DNA of 64,000 bases from Vibrio tubiashii ATCC 19109. Its GTDB lineage: Bacteria > Pseudomonadota > Gammaproteobacteria > Enterobacterales > Vibrionaceae. Position 1 is the first letter of the stretch. The number at the start of each line of letters is the position of its first letter. The stretch spans positions 2,418,001 through 2,482,000 of the forward strand of contig NZ_CP009354.1 of assembly GCF_000772105.1 (NCBI RefSeq), written 5' to 3'. Under the pieces are notes generated by a model. That model did not search any database, was not told where the DNA came from, and worked only from the letters and a program-made list of their open reading frames with translations. This document shows, piece after piece, positions 48,569-57,317 of the stretch. The position numbers were made by a program, and so were the translations under genes.

Positions 48569-49435
48569 ATGAGTAACATAGGTACTAAGTTTAATCTTGA
48601 TAATAGATTTACCTTTGACCCAAACACTAACTCTCTCGTCGACAAAGAGAATAACAACGAGCTAATTCGTTTAGGTAGCAACGAAAGCCGTATCCTGCTG
48701 TTGTTGTGTGAGAAGCCAAGCGAGATTGTCTCTCGTAACGATCTGCATGACTTTGTTTGGCGTAAACAAGGCTTCGAAGTTGATGACTCAAGCTTGACTC
48801 AAGCAATCTCTACGCTGCGAAAACTACTAAAAGACTCTACAAAGTCACCGATGTTCGTTAAAACGGTGCCAAAACGTGGTTATCAATTGATTTGTTCTGT
48901 AGAGCGCGCAACCACACTAATGAGTGGTGAATCCCTTGAGGAAGAAAACTCAGAGCTTGAAGCTGTTGAAGTTACCGAGCAAATCAAAGTTGAAGAGACA
49001 GTTGAAGCACCTGCCGCTCCAAAAGCAGTTAGCTCCGTCAATGAAACAGCAGAAACACAAGTTCAGGTTCGTAAGCCAAGCTCATTGCTATCTAAACTAC
49101 TAGTTGTAGTAGCGTTCTTGATTCCTTTATGTGTCATCTTATTCACTAACCCAGCTGAGTCTAAGTTCAGACAGTTAGCTGTGTTCGATAACACGGTTGT
49201 CAAAGCACCTATGAATCATCCAGATCTCAGCAAATGGTACCCGTCCATCGAGCAGTGTGTGAAGAAGTACAATGAAACACATGTTGAAGCACTGGCTCCA
49301 GTGGAAGTGATCGCAACAGGTGGTCAGAACAATCAACTTATCCTGAACTACATCCACTCTTTGGATAATTCAGGTGAAAATATTACTTTGCGAATATTCG
49401 CAGAGCAGCAAGATCTCAGTAAAGTTTGCCAGTAG
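48569..49435 (+). CDS. toxR: Transmembrane regulator ToxR
   Basis: ToxR is the inner-membrane transcription activator controlling porin and virulence genes in Vibrio. The 288-residue protein has an OmpR-like winged helix at residues ~15-110 (IRLGSNESRILLLLCEKP, DDSSLTQAISTLRKLLKDS, TVPKRGYQL), an acidic/proline linker, a membrane segment at ~175-193 and a periplasmic domain with two cysteines (about 233 and 287) able to form a disulfide. toxS follows, and htpG is divergent; both confirm the call. Confidence 0.96.
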   Translation: MSNIGTKFNLDNRFTFDPNTNSLVDKENNNELIRLGSNESRILLLLCEKPSEIVSRNDLHDFVWRKQGFEVDDSSLTQAISTLRKLLKDSTKSPMFVKTVPKRGYQLICSVERATTLMSGESLEEENSELEAVEVTEQIKVEETVEAPAAPKAVSSVNETAETQVQVRKPSSLLSKLLVVVAFLIPLCVILFTNPAESKFRQLAVFDNTVVKAPMNHPDLSKWYPSIEQCVKKYNETHVEALAPVEVIATGGQNNQLILNYIHSLDNSGENITLRIFAEQQDLSKVCQ

Positions 49436-49446
49436 GAAGAACACCG

Positions 49447-49962
49447 ATGAATCAAAAAATTGCAGCTAGCCTACTTGTTATCTCCGCTGTATTTAGCGCT
49501 TGGTTATACTGGGGCAGCGATCTTAAAGTTGAACAGGTTCTTACTTCAAAAGAATGGCAATCTAAAATGGTGACTGTTATCACTGAGCCGCTTCAAGAAG
49601 AGTCTGTTGGCTCACTTCGTAAAGTCGACGTGGTGTCAAACGTTAAGTACTTGCCAAACAACACTTACATTCGTGTTGCGACAGTGCGTTTGTACCCTTT
49701 CGATGCTAAGACAGAGAGCGTGATAAACATCTCCGAAACTGGCGAGTGGGACATCAGTGATAACTACCTGCTGGTCTCTCCTACAGAGTTTAAAGATGTT
49801 TCTTCTGCACAAAGCAAAGACTTTACCGCAGAGCAGTTAGACTTGATTACTCAGATCTTTAAGATGGACGCTCAACAAAGCCGTCGTATCGATATTGTTA
49901 ACGAGAAAACACTGCTGCTGACGAGCTTAAGTCACGGTTCTACCGTTCTATTTTCTAACTAG
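49447..49962 (+). CDS. toxS: ToxR-stabilising protein ToxS
   Basis: ToxS is a single-pass inner-membrane protein whose periplasmic domain binds and stabilises ToxR; together they sense bile and redox signals. The product (171 residues) has an N-terminal anchor (IAASLLVISAVFSAWLYWG) and the family body (WQSKMVTVI, LRKVDVVSNVKYLPNNTYIR). I chose the ATG at 49447, after AGGAAGA, beyond the toxR stop at 49435. A terminator follows. Confidence 0.95.
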   Translation: MNQKIAASLLVISAVFSAWLYWGSDLKVEQVLTSKEWQSKMVTVITEPLQEESVGSLRKVDVVSNVKYLPNNTYIRVATVRLYPFDAKTESVINISETGEWDISDNYLLVSPTEFKDVSSAQSKDFTAEQLDLITQIFKMDAQQSRRIDIVNEKTLLLTSLSHGSTVLFSN

Positions 49963-49967
49963 ATTCA

Positions 49968-50000
49968 ATAAAGGGGCATGATGCCCCTTTTCTTTTTTCA
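49968..50000 (+). terminator. Terminator after toxRS
   Basis: AAGGGGCAT and ATGCCCCTT pair perfectly, followed by TTCTTTTTT. Confidence 0.88.
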
Positions 50001-50001
50001 T

Positions 50002-50757
50002 ATGGATTGGATTAACACCCTCGGCCTGCTGTTGGGCTCACTTATTGCTAATACGCTCGCCTCACTCTCTGGTGGTGGTGCCGGGTTACTGCAATTCCCA
50101 CTACTGATTTTCTTTGGCCTACCTTTCTCGATCGCTTTGGCCACCCATAAGATCGCCAGTGTCGCCCTTGGTCTCGGGGCTGCCTACACCCACATCAAAC
50201 AGAAAAGCTTCAGCTACCAAGTAGCTTTGTATCTTATTGGTGTGGGAAGCATAGGGGTCATCATTGGTGCTAACATTGTCTTGCTTATTCCCGGTGATAT
50301 TGCAGAGAAATTGCTTGGTGGCATGATATTGTGCCTTGGTATCTATTCACGTTTTAAAAAGCAGCTTGGACAACAAGAACTGCCGTTAAATCGCGACACC
50401 AAGGGTTGGATAATTGGTGGATTAGGCTTAATGCTCATCGGGGTGATTAACGGTTCACTGACGGCAGGCTCGGGCTTATTGGTTACACTATTTCTAGTGC
50501 GCTGGTTCGGTTACAGCTATAAGCAGGCTGTTGCGCTCACCATGCTGTGTGTCGGCCTGTTCTGGAATGGTATTGGCGGTATTGCAATAGTTCAGGCAGG
50601 CGCTCCCGTATATTGGCCTTGGTTACCTGCTCTTCTACTAGGCTCATTCATTGGCGGTAGTTTAGGGGCTTACCTAACCACTCGTTACAGCAACCAATTC
50701 ATCAAGGTATGCTTTGAATTACTGACCTTCGCCGTTGGTATCAAGCTTTTGTTTTAA
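50002..50757 (+). CDS. TSUP (TauE/SafE) family permease
   Basis: A 251-residue polytopic membrane protein with about eight hydrophobic segments in two inverted halves, each with a glycine-rich signature (NTLASLSGGGAGLLQFPLL and NGSLTAGSGLLVTLFLVRW). This is the TSUP family, which exports sulfite or related sulfur and organic anions; the substrate is unknown. The ATG at 50002 is chosen because an earlier in-frame ATG pair lies inside the toxRS terminator, though no clear ribosome site precedes it. Confidence 0.83.
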   Translation: MDWINTLGLLLGSLIANTLASLSGGGAGLLQFPLLIFFGLPFSIALATHKIASVALGLGAAYTHIKQKSFSYQVALYLIGVGSIGVIIGANIVLLIPGDIAEKLLGGMILCLGIYSRFKKQLGQQELPLNRDTKGWIIGGLGLMLIGVINGSLTAGSGLLVTLFLVRWFGYSYKQAVALTMLCVGLFWNGIGGIAIVQAGAPVYWPWLPALLLGSFIGGSLGAYLTTRYSNQFIKVCFELLTFAVGIKLLF

Positions 50758-50767
50758 AGGAATTTTC

Positions 50768-51046
50768 ATGGATAAAGCCATCATTGATATTTACTACTGC
50801 CGCCAATGTAATTGGATGCTGCGTTCAACGTGGCTATCTCAAGAGCTACTGCACACTTTTAGTGAAGAGATAGAGACTGTTTCTCTCCACCCAGACACAG
50901 GGGGCCGCTTTGAAATTCATTGTAATGGTCAGCTTATATGGGAACGCAAACGCGACGGTGGATTCCCAGAAGCGAAAGTACTGAAGCAAAAAGTGCGCGA
51001 TATCATCGACCCAGAAAGAGACTTAGGTCATTCAGATTCGAAATAG
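50768..51046 (+). CDS. SelW/SelT/SelH-family redox protein
   Basis: A 92-residue thioredoxin-like protein of the Rdx family. The N-terminus IDIYYCRQCNWMLRSTWLSQELL has the CxxC that corresponds to CxxU in selenoprotein W, and LHPDTGGRFEIHCNG and KRDGGFPEAKVLKQKVRD are family segments. I chose the ATG at 50768, ten bases after the permease stop, with AAGGAA upstream. It is probably co-transcribed with the permease. A terminator follows. Confidence 0.88.
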   Translation: MDKAIIDIYYCRQCNWMLRSTWLSQELLHTFSEEIETVSLHPDTGGRFEIHCNGQLIWERKRDGGFPEAKVLKQKVRDIIDPERDLGHSDSK

Positions 51047-51061
51047 TGCGAAGTTAAATAC

Positions 51062-51091
51062 AAAGGCAGCTCACTGAGCTGCCTTTGTTTC
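51062..51091. terminator. Terminator after SelW-like gene
   Basis: AAAGGCAGCTCA and TGAGCTGCCTTT pair around CT-rich centre, followed by GTTT; it is shared with convergent yfcE. Confidence 0.85.
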
Positions 51092-51106
51092 ATTTTGGCT
51101 GAGTAC

Positions 51107-51655
51107 TTAATTAATTAGTACCGAGGCCAGTACCTCACCGGAGAAAGTCACGACTTTGAGCTCATTCCCTTCAAATAAGCCATAGCTCGGCGCATGACCA
51201 TTGCGCGGAAAGGTTATTGAGCCCGGGTTAAATATAAACTGCTCCCCCTCTCGCTGAGCAACAGGAATATGGGTATGCCCGTGAGCCAACACATCTCCCT
51301 GCTTTAGCGCAGGACGCTTACTGGAATTGTAGAGATGACCATGAGTTAAAAACAGTCGTTGTCCGGATTCTAATAACACCCAAGCATAATCCATCATCAT
51401 TGGGAACGAGAGCAGCATCTGATCAACTTCGCTGTCACAGTTGCCACGCACCGCAATGATTTGATCAGCATATTGATTGAGCAGCTCACTCACCGCTGGC
51501 GGATTGTAACCTTCAGGGACAGGATTACGTGGGCCATGGTTTAGTATGTCACCAAGTATTACTAACGACTCAGCTCCAGATTTTTCATATTCAGCAAGAA
51601 CTTGCTGGGTTGCAGGCAAACAGCCATGCAGGTCAGAGGCAAAAAAGAGTTTCAC
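51107..51655 (-). CDS. yfcE: Metallophosphodiesterase YfcE
   Basis: A calcineurin-like phosphodiesterase. The 182-residue protein carries the whole metal-site set: ASDLHG near residue 7, LGDILNHG, VRGNCDSE, THGH and AHGHTH. E. coli YfcE acts on phosphodiesters in vitro with Mn(II); its physiological substrate is not known. The start is GTG (51655), seven bases after AGGAGATG. The next gene on the same strand is 50 bases upstream. Confidence 0.93.
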   Translation of the reverse strand: MKLFFASDLHGCLPATQQVLAEYEKSGAESLVILGDILNHGPRNPVPEGYNPPAVSELLNQYADQIIAVRGNCDSEVDQMLLSFPMMMDYAWVLLESGQRLFLTHGHLYNSSKRPALKQGDVLAHGHTHIPVAQREGEQFIFNPGSITFPRNGHAPSYGLFEGNELKVVTFSGEVLASVLIN

Positions 51656-51705
51656 GACATCATCTCCTCAAAAATAATGAGGAGATTCTACGCACTCTTC
51701 GGCTG

Positions 51706-52110
51706 TTAGTCATCATGTACCATGCCGTTAATGACGATGTTGTTGTAACTGACCATTCCGATGATTTTACCTGCTTCAATCACTGGTGCTCGGCTAATAC
51801 CAAAGCGCTCAAACAAACGGGCGCAGTATTTTACATTCATATCAGGATCGACCGATAATGCGGGCTTAGTCATGATCTCATAAATGTTAGTACGGTCGGG
51901 CGAACGGTTTTGCGCAAGCACTTTTTTAGCAATGTCATTCATCAATACCAATCCGTATTCATCATCTTCATTACGCTTATTCACCACCAGCGCTTTAACT
52001 TCGTGGCTACGAGCTAGCTGAATCCCTTCTTTTACCGTTGTTAAGCCATCAATGACGACATAGTTGTTGGTCATTACATCCCGAACTCGAACCTTCTTGT
52101 GTGTGCTCAT
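51706..52110 (-). CDS. CBS-domain protein of the DUF1538 operon
   Basis: A 134-residue protein made of two CBS motifs (VRDVMTNNYVVIDGLTTVKEGIQLA, and IMTKPALSVDPDMNVKYCARLFERFGISRAPVI). Such pairs bind adenine nucleotides or SAM-like ligands and act as regulatory modules. It has no other domain. Its start overlaps the stop of the PII-like gene as ATGA, so it is translationally coupled as the fourth gene of the DUF1538 operon. Confidence 0.9.
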   Translation of the reverse strand: MSTHKKVRVRDVMTNNYVVIDGLTTVKEGIQLARSHEVKALVVNKRNEDDEYGLVLMNDIAKKVLAQNRSPDRTNIYEIMTKPALSVDPDMNVKYCARLFERFGISRAPVIEAGKIIGMVSYNNIVINGMVHDD

Positions 52111-52457
52111 AACTCATCCTCTACCACTTTGGTTAACTTCTCGACTTGATGCGCGACTCCAACGGCATCTTCAATATCAATCTGAACCGCAATCCCTTGG
52201 CCTGACTCTTGGTCAAACTCTCCGACTTCGCCAATCGTCTCTAAAATGTGTCGGGATAAATGCTCTTCAACAACAAACAACAAAACGTCTTTCTGTACAT
52301 CTAGGGTGAGACCAAAAAAGGTTTTCTTTTGATTCAGCCCCTCCCCTCTCGCGTTATTGATCACTGTTGCGCCTGTCGCTCCAGCCTTACGAGCGGCATC
52401 AAGCACCACGTCTGTTTTACTGTCTTCAACGAAAGCCAATAACAATTTAAAGCGCAT
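52107..52457 (-). CDS. PII-like small regulatory protein
   Basis: A 116-residue protein with the ferredoxin-like plan of PII proteins ([38 protein letters not shown], then a beta strand LLFVVEEH and helix HILETIGEVGEF). It lacks the classical uridylylation Tyr loop of GlnB, so it is a PII-like rather than canonical nitrogen regulator. I prefer the ATG at 52457, nine bases after GGAGG; an ATG at 52466 is too close to that site. It overlaps the upstream DUF1538 gene by about 11 bases and the CBS gene by four. Confidence 0.75.
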   Translation of the reverse strand: MRFKLLLAFVEDSKTDVVLDAARKAGATGATVINNARGEGLNQKKTFFGLTLDVQKDVLLFVVEEHLSRHILETIGEVGEFDQESGQGIAVQIDIEDAVGVAHQVEKLTKVVEDEL

Positions 52458-53241
52458 TTTCTTCATCCTCCCGCTCAGCACCTTTGTTTAGTCGCTGAGT
52501 GATTTGTGCATACCCCATGACCGAAATCATGGGAAATAAACTAGCGAATGCTATCAATCCAAAACCATCTATCATTGGGTTACGCCCCGGAACCGTCGAG
52601 GCTAACCCTAAACCTAACGCCGCGACTAACGGAACTGTGACCGTAGAAGTCGTCACTCCGCCGGAGTCGTAAGCAAGTGGGATAATAAGCTTTGGTGCAT
52701 AAAAGGTTTGTATTACTACTACGATGTAACCGACGATAATGTAGTAATGAATGGGATCGCCAACGACAATCCGGTAGCTGCCCAAAGAAATCCCCACCGC
52801 AACGCCAATCGCCACTGCAATCCTCAATCCATTGACACTGATACTCCCACCAGAAACCTGATTGGCTTTAATCGCAACAGCTATCAGAGAGGGTTCTGCA
52901 ATCGTGGTGCTAAAGCCAATGAAGAAGGCAAACAGATAAACCCAGTAGTAATCCATCCATTCAAACACAGTTCCAGCAGAGAGCTTGAACTGCTGAATAA
53001 AGCTTGGAGCGGTAAGCTGCTCAGCCATCGTCTCGCCAAGAGGAAACAACGCCAAATCGAGGCCGATTAAAAAAAGCGATAAGCCAAGAATGACATAGAA
53101 AAAACCGAGAATCACTTTCGGCAGGTTGGTTACAGGGCGTCTAAGAACGGCAAACTGAAAACCAAAAATGATGGTAGCTATCGGCAAAACATCGGTAATC
53201 GTACCAACAAAGGTATCTAAGAAATGAGTCCACTCGATCAT
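52447..53241 (-). CDS. DUF1538 membrane protein, copy B
   Basis: A 264-residue polytopic membrane protein of the DUF1538 family. Conserved segments are [57 protein letters not shown] and [20 protein letters not shown]. The last two look like substrate- or ion-path loops because they are nearly identical in copy A. Function is unknown. Its start overlaps the copy A stop as ATGA. Two half-size paralogues in tandem suggest a heterodimeric transporter. Confidence 0.88.
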   Translation of the reverse strand: MIEWTHFLDTFVGTITDVLPIATIIFGFQFAVLRRPVTNLPKVILGFFYVILGLSLFLIGLDLALFPLGETMAEQLTAPSFIQQFKLSAGTVFEWMDYYWVYLFAFFIGFSTTIAEPSLIAVAIKANQVSGGSISVNGLRIAVAIGVAVGISLGSYRIVVGDPIHYYIIVGYIVVVIQTFYAPKLIIPLAYDSGGVTTSTVTVPLVAALGLGLASTVPGRNPMIDGFGLIAFASLFPMISVMGYAQITQRLNKGAEREDEENAL

Positions 53242-53972
53242 GCCACCACCATTCCATAGACCATTACAAACATCATGGGTAACAGTGAGGCAAAAGCAAT
53301 CAGACCGAATCCATCTATCATTGGATTACGCCCCTTAATCGCTGAAGCAAGACCGACACCGAGTGCTGTCACCAATGGTACAGTAATGGTTGAGGTCGTC
53401 ACTCCACCAGAATCATAAGCCACACCAATAATGCTCTGTGGCGCAAACATAGTAAGAACCACCACACCGATGTAGCCGCCAATGATCATATATTGAATGG
53501 GCCACCCTTTGAGAATACGCAACACACCCAGCAATATCGCTATCCCAACGGATAAAGCGACGGTGTAGCGAAGTCCATTAGCGTAGTCCTCCATTGACTC
53601 TTCATTGTGGGCAATCATTCCTCCTTCTGCAGCCACTTCTGCCGCTTCATCGGCAACAGCAGTTAATGCAGGCTCTGCGACGGTGGTACCAAAACCTAAA
53701 CAAAATGCAAAGATGAGCAGCCAAAATACGCTTCCCTTACGAGCAAAAGCTTGAGCCATGGTTTCACCGATGGGGAACAAGCCCATCTCTAAACCAAAGA
53801 TAAAAAACGTTAAGCCAAAGACAACTAATACAAGACCAAACAAAATAGACAGTAAATTTGGGAGAGGCTCTTGTAAAACAACAAGCTGAAAAAAAGCAAT
53901 GACAACAATGATGGGTAAAAGATCCCGTAAACTTCCTAGTAGCGCTTTAAATAACGCCGTCGCTGCTTCCAC
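53238..53972 (-). CDS. DUF1538 membrane protein, copy A
   Basis: First gene of a four-gene operon. The 244-residue product has about seven membrane segments and the same motifs as copy B ([75 protein letters not shown]). Between membrane segments it has a soluble loop rich in alanine and glutamate near residues 105-130. I chose a GTG start at 53972 because AAGGAGG lies five bases before it; an in-frame TTG five codons upstream is less likely. Confidence 0.87.
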   Translation of the reverse strand: MEAATALFKALLGSLRDLLPIIVVIAFFQLVVLQEPLPNLLSILFGLVLVVFGLTFFIFGLEMGLFPIGETMAQAFARKGSVFWLLIFAFCLGFGTTVAEPALTAVADEAAEVAAEGGMIAHNEESMEDYANGLRYTVALSVGIAILLGVLRILKGWPIQYMIIGGYIGVVVLTMFAPQSIIGVAYDSGGVTTSTITVPLVTALGVGLASAIKGRNPMIDGFGLIAFASLLPMMFVMVYGMVVA

Positions 53973-54202
53973 TGAACCTCCTTGCAAGTCAGTTAATCGC
54001 TAATCTTTTATCTAGCATGGCAAACAATTTCGTTTTCGGATGTGATACTCGCAACGTCGATAAGGATAAACGTAACAAAATGTGAATTTTGTGATATTGC
54101 CACGAGTGATCACATTTGCTGCTAAGTAACTATAATTAGTAACAATAGTTCACTATGGTTAAAATTGGACTTGTCTGCTCTGCATAAATAAGAGGATTAG
54201 AA

Positions 54203-55117
54203 ATGAAGGTACTGCTCACTGGAGGAACCGGTTTTATCGGCCGAGAGTTGCTTAAGCATTTAACTACTCATGAAGTAGTCTTGCTTACTCGTGAGCCTAG
54301 ACATGCCAAAATGCTCCTAAGCCATACCGACATGGGCAACGTAACTTACATTTCTTCACTGGATGATTTTCATCACCTCAATGATTTTGACGCCGTCATC
54401 AACCTCGCAGGCGAGCCAATAGCCAATAAGCGTTGGACTAAAAAGCAGAAAAAAAACATCTGTGATAGCCGCTGGAAACTGACCGAAACTTTGGTCGAAC
54501 TTGTTCATGCCAGTACTACCCCACCTGAAGTCTTTATCAGTGGTTCTGCGGTAGGCTACTACGGAGACCAACAAGAACATCCTTTCGACGAAAGCCTTCA
54601 TGTGAATTGCCAAGGCTTTCCACACCATGTGTGCAGCAAATGGGAGCAAATTGCTAACCGTGCCCGCTCTGAGATGACGCGTGTCTGCATTTTACGTACA
54701 GGTGTGGTACTCGCTCCTCAAGGAGGAGCTCTGCTGAAAATGCTTCCTCCTTACCGTTTGGGTTTAGGTGGACCATTGGGCCATGGTCGCCAATATATGC
54801 CTTGGATTCATATGTTGGATATGGTCCGCGGTATTATCTACTTGCTCGAAACCCCCCATGCTCACGGGGAGTTTAATCTCTGTGCGCCGCACCCTGTGTC
54901 GAATAAGCAGTTCAGCCAAACATTGGCTAAAACACTCAAGCGTCCACACCTTCTTTTCACGCCTAAATGGATAATGTCAGTGGCGATGGGAGAAAGCTCA
55001 GTACTACTGTTCGACAGTATTAGAGCCAAACCGAAGAAGTTAACTGAGCTCGGATTTCGCTTCAGTTACTCACGCCTTGAACCTGCACTAAAAAACTTGT
55101 TACAACACCATGAATAA
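54203..55117 (+). CDS. yfcH: TIGR01777-type epimerase YfcH
   Basis: An extended-SDR protein of 304 residues. The Rossmann start LLTGGTGFIGREL, INLAGEPIANKRWTKKQKK and SGSAVGYYG with the YxxxK-like region match the YfcH/TIGR01777 family. The C-terminal domain holds PWIHMLDMVRGI. The substrate is not established. AGAGGATT lies before the start. Confidence 0.92.
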   Translation: MKVLLTGGTGFIGRELLKHLTTHEVVLLTREPRHAKMLLSHTDMGNVTYISSLDDFHHLNDFDAVINLAGEPIANKRWTKKQKKNICDSRWKLTETLVELVHASTTPPEVFISGSAVGYYGDQQEHPFDESLHVNCQGFPHHVCSKWEQIANRARSEMTRVCILRTGVVLAPQGGALLKMLPPYRLGLGGPLGHGRQYMPWIHMLDMVRGIIYLLETPHAHGEFNLCAPHPVSNKQFSQTLAKTLKRPHLLFTPKWIMSVAMGESSVLLFDSIRAKPKKLTELGFRFSYSRLEPALKNLLQHHE

Positions 55118-55163
55118 TCCAGTAACCTAACTCCAATTAAAAGAATCAATGGGTTAGATAGCG

Positions 55164-55991
55164 ATGGATAAATCGATATTAATTACGGGCTGTTCAACCG
55201 GAATTGGCTATGTCTGTGCCCACGCTCTACATAAGCGAGGCTATCAAGTCATTGCATCTTGTCGCCAACAACAAGACGTTGAAAGACTGCAAGCAGAAGG
55301 ACTCACCTGCATCCAGATAGATCTCACTGACAGCCAGAGCATTACCAAAGGGGTAGAGCAAGCATTAGCACTTACCAATGGCAAGCTTGATGCTCTGTTT
55401 AATAATGGGGCTTATGGCCAACCTGGAGCTCTAGAAGACCTGCCTACCGATGGTTTAAGAGAACAGTTCGAAACCAACTTTTTTGGTTGGCACCAATTGG
55501 TATGCGAACTCCTTCCAACCATGCGCAAACAAGGTTATGGCCGAATTGTTCAAAACAGTTCAGTGCTCGGCTTTGCGGCGATGAAGTATCGCGGTGCATA
55601 CAATGCTTCTAAGTTTGCGATTGAAGGTTGGAGCGACACGTTAAGACTCGAACTAATGGATACCGATATCCACATAAGCCTGATAGAACCAGGTCCAATT
55701 GAAACCGAGTTTCGTTCTAATGCCCTTATCGCCTTTAAGAAATGGATCACTGTTGAAGGCAGCGCCCACGAAAAACAGTACCGTCAGCAAATGGAAAGGC
55801 TGAACAACGACACCTCAAGCAACGCGTTTGTTTTGCCAGCAGAATCGTGCATAGATCCCCTTGTTCATGCGCTAGAAGCGAAAAGGCCTAAGATTCGTTA
55901 CCGTATTACTACGCCGACTAAGGTGTTTGCTGTCTTAAAACGCCTACTGCCAACACGAGTACTGGATAAGATATTGCGACAAGCTGCATGA
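55164..55991 (+). CDS. Short-chain dehydrogenase/reductase
   Basis: A classical SDR of 275 residues. The cofactor loop TGCSTGIGYVCA, the serine in QNSSVLGFAA and the catalytic YNASK are all present, so it should be active. The N-terminal basic residues after the second strand (SCRQQQD) suggest NADP(H). Substrate unknown. It follows yfcH by 46 bases with no terminator between, so co-transcription is likely. Confidence 0.93.
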   Translation: MDKSILITGCSTGIGYVCAHALHKRGYQVIASCRQQQDVERLQAEGLTCIQIDLTDSQSITKGVEQALALTNGKLDALFNNGAYGQPGALEDLPTDGLREQFETNFFGWHQLVCELLPTMRKQGYGRIVQNSSVLGFAAMKYRGAYNASKFAIEGWSDTLRLELMDTDIHISLIEPGPIETEFRSNALIAFKKWITVEGSAHEKQYRQQMERLNNDTSSNAFVLPAESCIDPLVHALEAKRPKIRYRITTPTKVFAVLKRLLPTRVLDKILRQAA

Positions 55992-56095
55992 TATTTTCTG
56001 CAAGTTTGTAATTATTCCGTAACAATAAGACGTTAGATTAATACTTAGGGCAAGCCCTAGTTATAAAATTCAAGCGCTACATTCGGTATAATAAT

Positions 56096-56161
56096 ATGAC
56101 TTTAAACCAGTTAAACTGGCTGAGTGTGGGTGTTGCGCTAACGCTGTTTATCGTTTTATAG
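56096..56161 (+). CDS. Possible 21-residue hydrophobic miniprotein
   Basis: A short frame starting ATG at 56096 encodes a polar six-residue start and a hydrophobic tail (WLSVGVALTLFIVL), shaped like a single membrane segment. TATAAT-like sequence lies immediately before the ATG, so there is no room for a normal leader or ribosome site; translation would have to be leaderless. An intrinsic terminator follows at 56193. The alternative is a small RNA gene whose sequence happens to be open. Confidence 0.25.
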   Translation: MTLNQLNWLSVGVALTLFIVL

Positions 56162-56192
56162 ACACCTTCGCTTACCCTTTCGGGAGAACATT

Positions 56193-56220
56193 AACACCGC
56201 CACAGCAGGCGGTGTTTTTG
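56193..56220 (+). terminator. Intrinsic terminator in the cnoX upstream gap
   Basis: ACACCGCC and GGCGGTGT around a six-base loop followed by TTTTTG. It ends either the SDR unit or a short transcript starting near 56095. Confidence 0.88.
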
Positions 56221-56321
56221 TTTCTGCCAACAATATAATCTCAAATTCAAGCTCTTACCTTGAACTCTCCTCTCCTAGCCCATATCTTTGATCCATAGAA
56301 TAAGTCGCAAGGAATTCATAG

Positions 56322-57176
56322 ATGCAGTCTCCATTTATTGTTGAGCTAAACGAACAAAACTTCCGCCAAGTACTAGAAGGGTCAATGCAGACCCCAGTGC
56401 TAATCCACTTTTGGGCGCCAATGAGCGAAGAAAGTGCGCAAGTGATACCTGACCTGCAAATGCTAGCGCAGCAATATAACGGAGCCTTTACATTAGCTCT
56501 TTTGAACTGCGAGCAGGAACAAGCGATTGCAAGCCAGTTTGGTGTTCAAGCCTTGCCTACCATTGCCCTATTCGTAAATGGCCAGCCTGTCGATGGTCTT
56601 GGTGGTCCACAAACAATTGCTGCTATTCAACAAATGCTAGCGAAACATCTCCCTAGCCAAGACGAACTAAACTTAAAGCAAGCGCTTGAGCTCATCCAAG
56701 CAGGTCAACATGCCCAGGCTCTGCCACTTCTAGAAGCTATCGCCGAGGAATGGAAACAAAAAGGCGATGTAAAACTTGCTCTAGCAGATTGCTATTTAGA
56801 AACACAGAATTTTGACCAAGCTAAATTGCTGCTAGAAAATATTCCTCTTGAGTACCAAGATAATTACTACAAAGGCTTAGTCGCTAAATTAGAGCTTCAT
56901 GCACAAGCAGCAAACAGCCCTGAGATTCAATCTTTAGAAGAAGCGTTGGCACAAAACCCAAGTGACCTAAAACTGGCTAACGAACTGGCGCTTAACTACC
57001 ACCAAGTGAATCGCGACGAAGAAGCACTTGAGATACTTTGGAACGTCTTACGTACTGACTTGAACGCGCTAGATGGCGAAATGAAAAAGTCATTTATGGA
57101 TATACTTGCCGCGCTTGGGCAAGGTAATCCGATCGCAGGTAAATACCGCCGTCAACTTTACTCCATTCTTTATTAG
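56322..57176 (+). CDS. cnoX: Thioredoxin-TPR co-chaperone CnoX
   Basis: CnoX (YbbN) is a chaperedoxin that protects substrates during oxidative stress and hands them to GroEL/DnaK. The 284-residue protein has a thioredoxin-like domain at ~1-110 (PVLIHFWAPMSEES, FGVQALPTIALFVNGQPVDG) in which the CxxC is lost, as in E. coli YbbN, which keeps only part of it. Residues ~115-284 are TPR repeats. AAGGAAT precedes the start. Confidence 0.92.
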   Translation: MQSPFIVELNEQNFRQVLEGSMQTPVLIHFWAPMSEESAQVIPDLQMLAQQYNGAFTLALLNCEQEQAIASQFGVQALPTIALFVNGQPVDGLGGPQTIAAIQQMLAKHLPSQDELNLKQALELIQAGQHAQALPLLEAIAEEWKQKGDVKLALADCYLETQNFDQAKLLLENIPLEYQDNYYKGLVAKLELHAQAANSPEIQSLEEALAQNPSDLKLANELALNYHQVNRDEEALEILWNVLRTDLNALDGEMKKSFMDILAALGQGNPIAGKYRRQLYSILY

Positions 57177-57317
57177 TTCATTCTAAATCATAGACTTAAA
57201 GCCGGTAGTAACCGGCTTTTATTTTATCCGATTTTCGCTAAAGTTCTCATTTCTGCCATTGTCATAAGCGACTCTATAGGCAACAATCAATAGACTATTC
57301 TCATAAGGAACTCAGAT

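Noticed and set aside
54060..54120. CRP sites between the DUF1538 operon and yfcH
   Set aside because: TGTGA and TCACA half-sites occur but not at six-base spacing; they look like chance matches in A/T-rich DNA.
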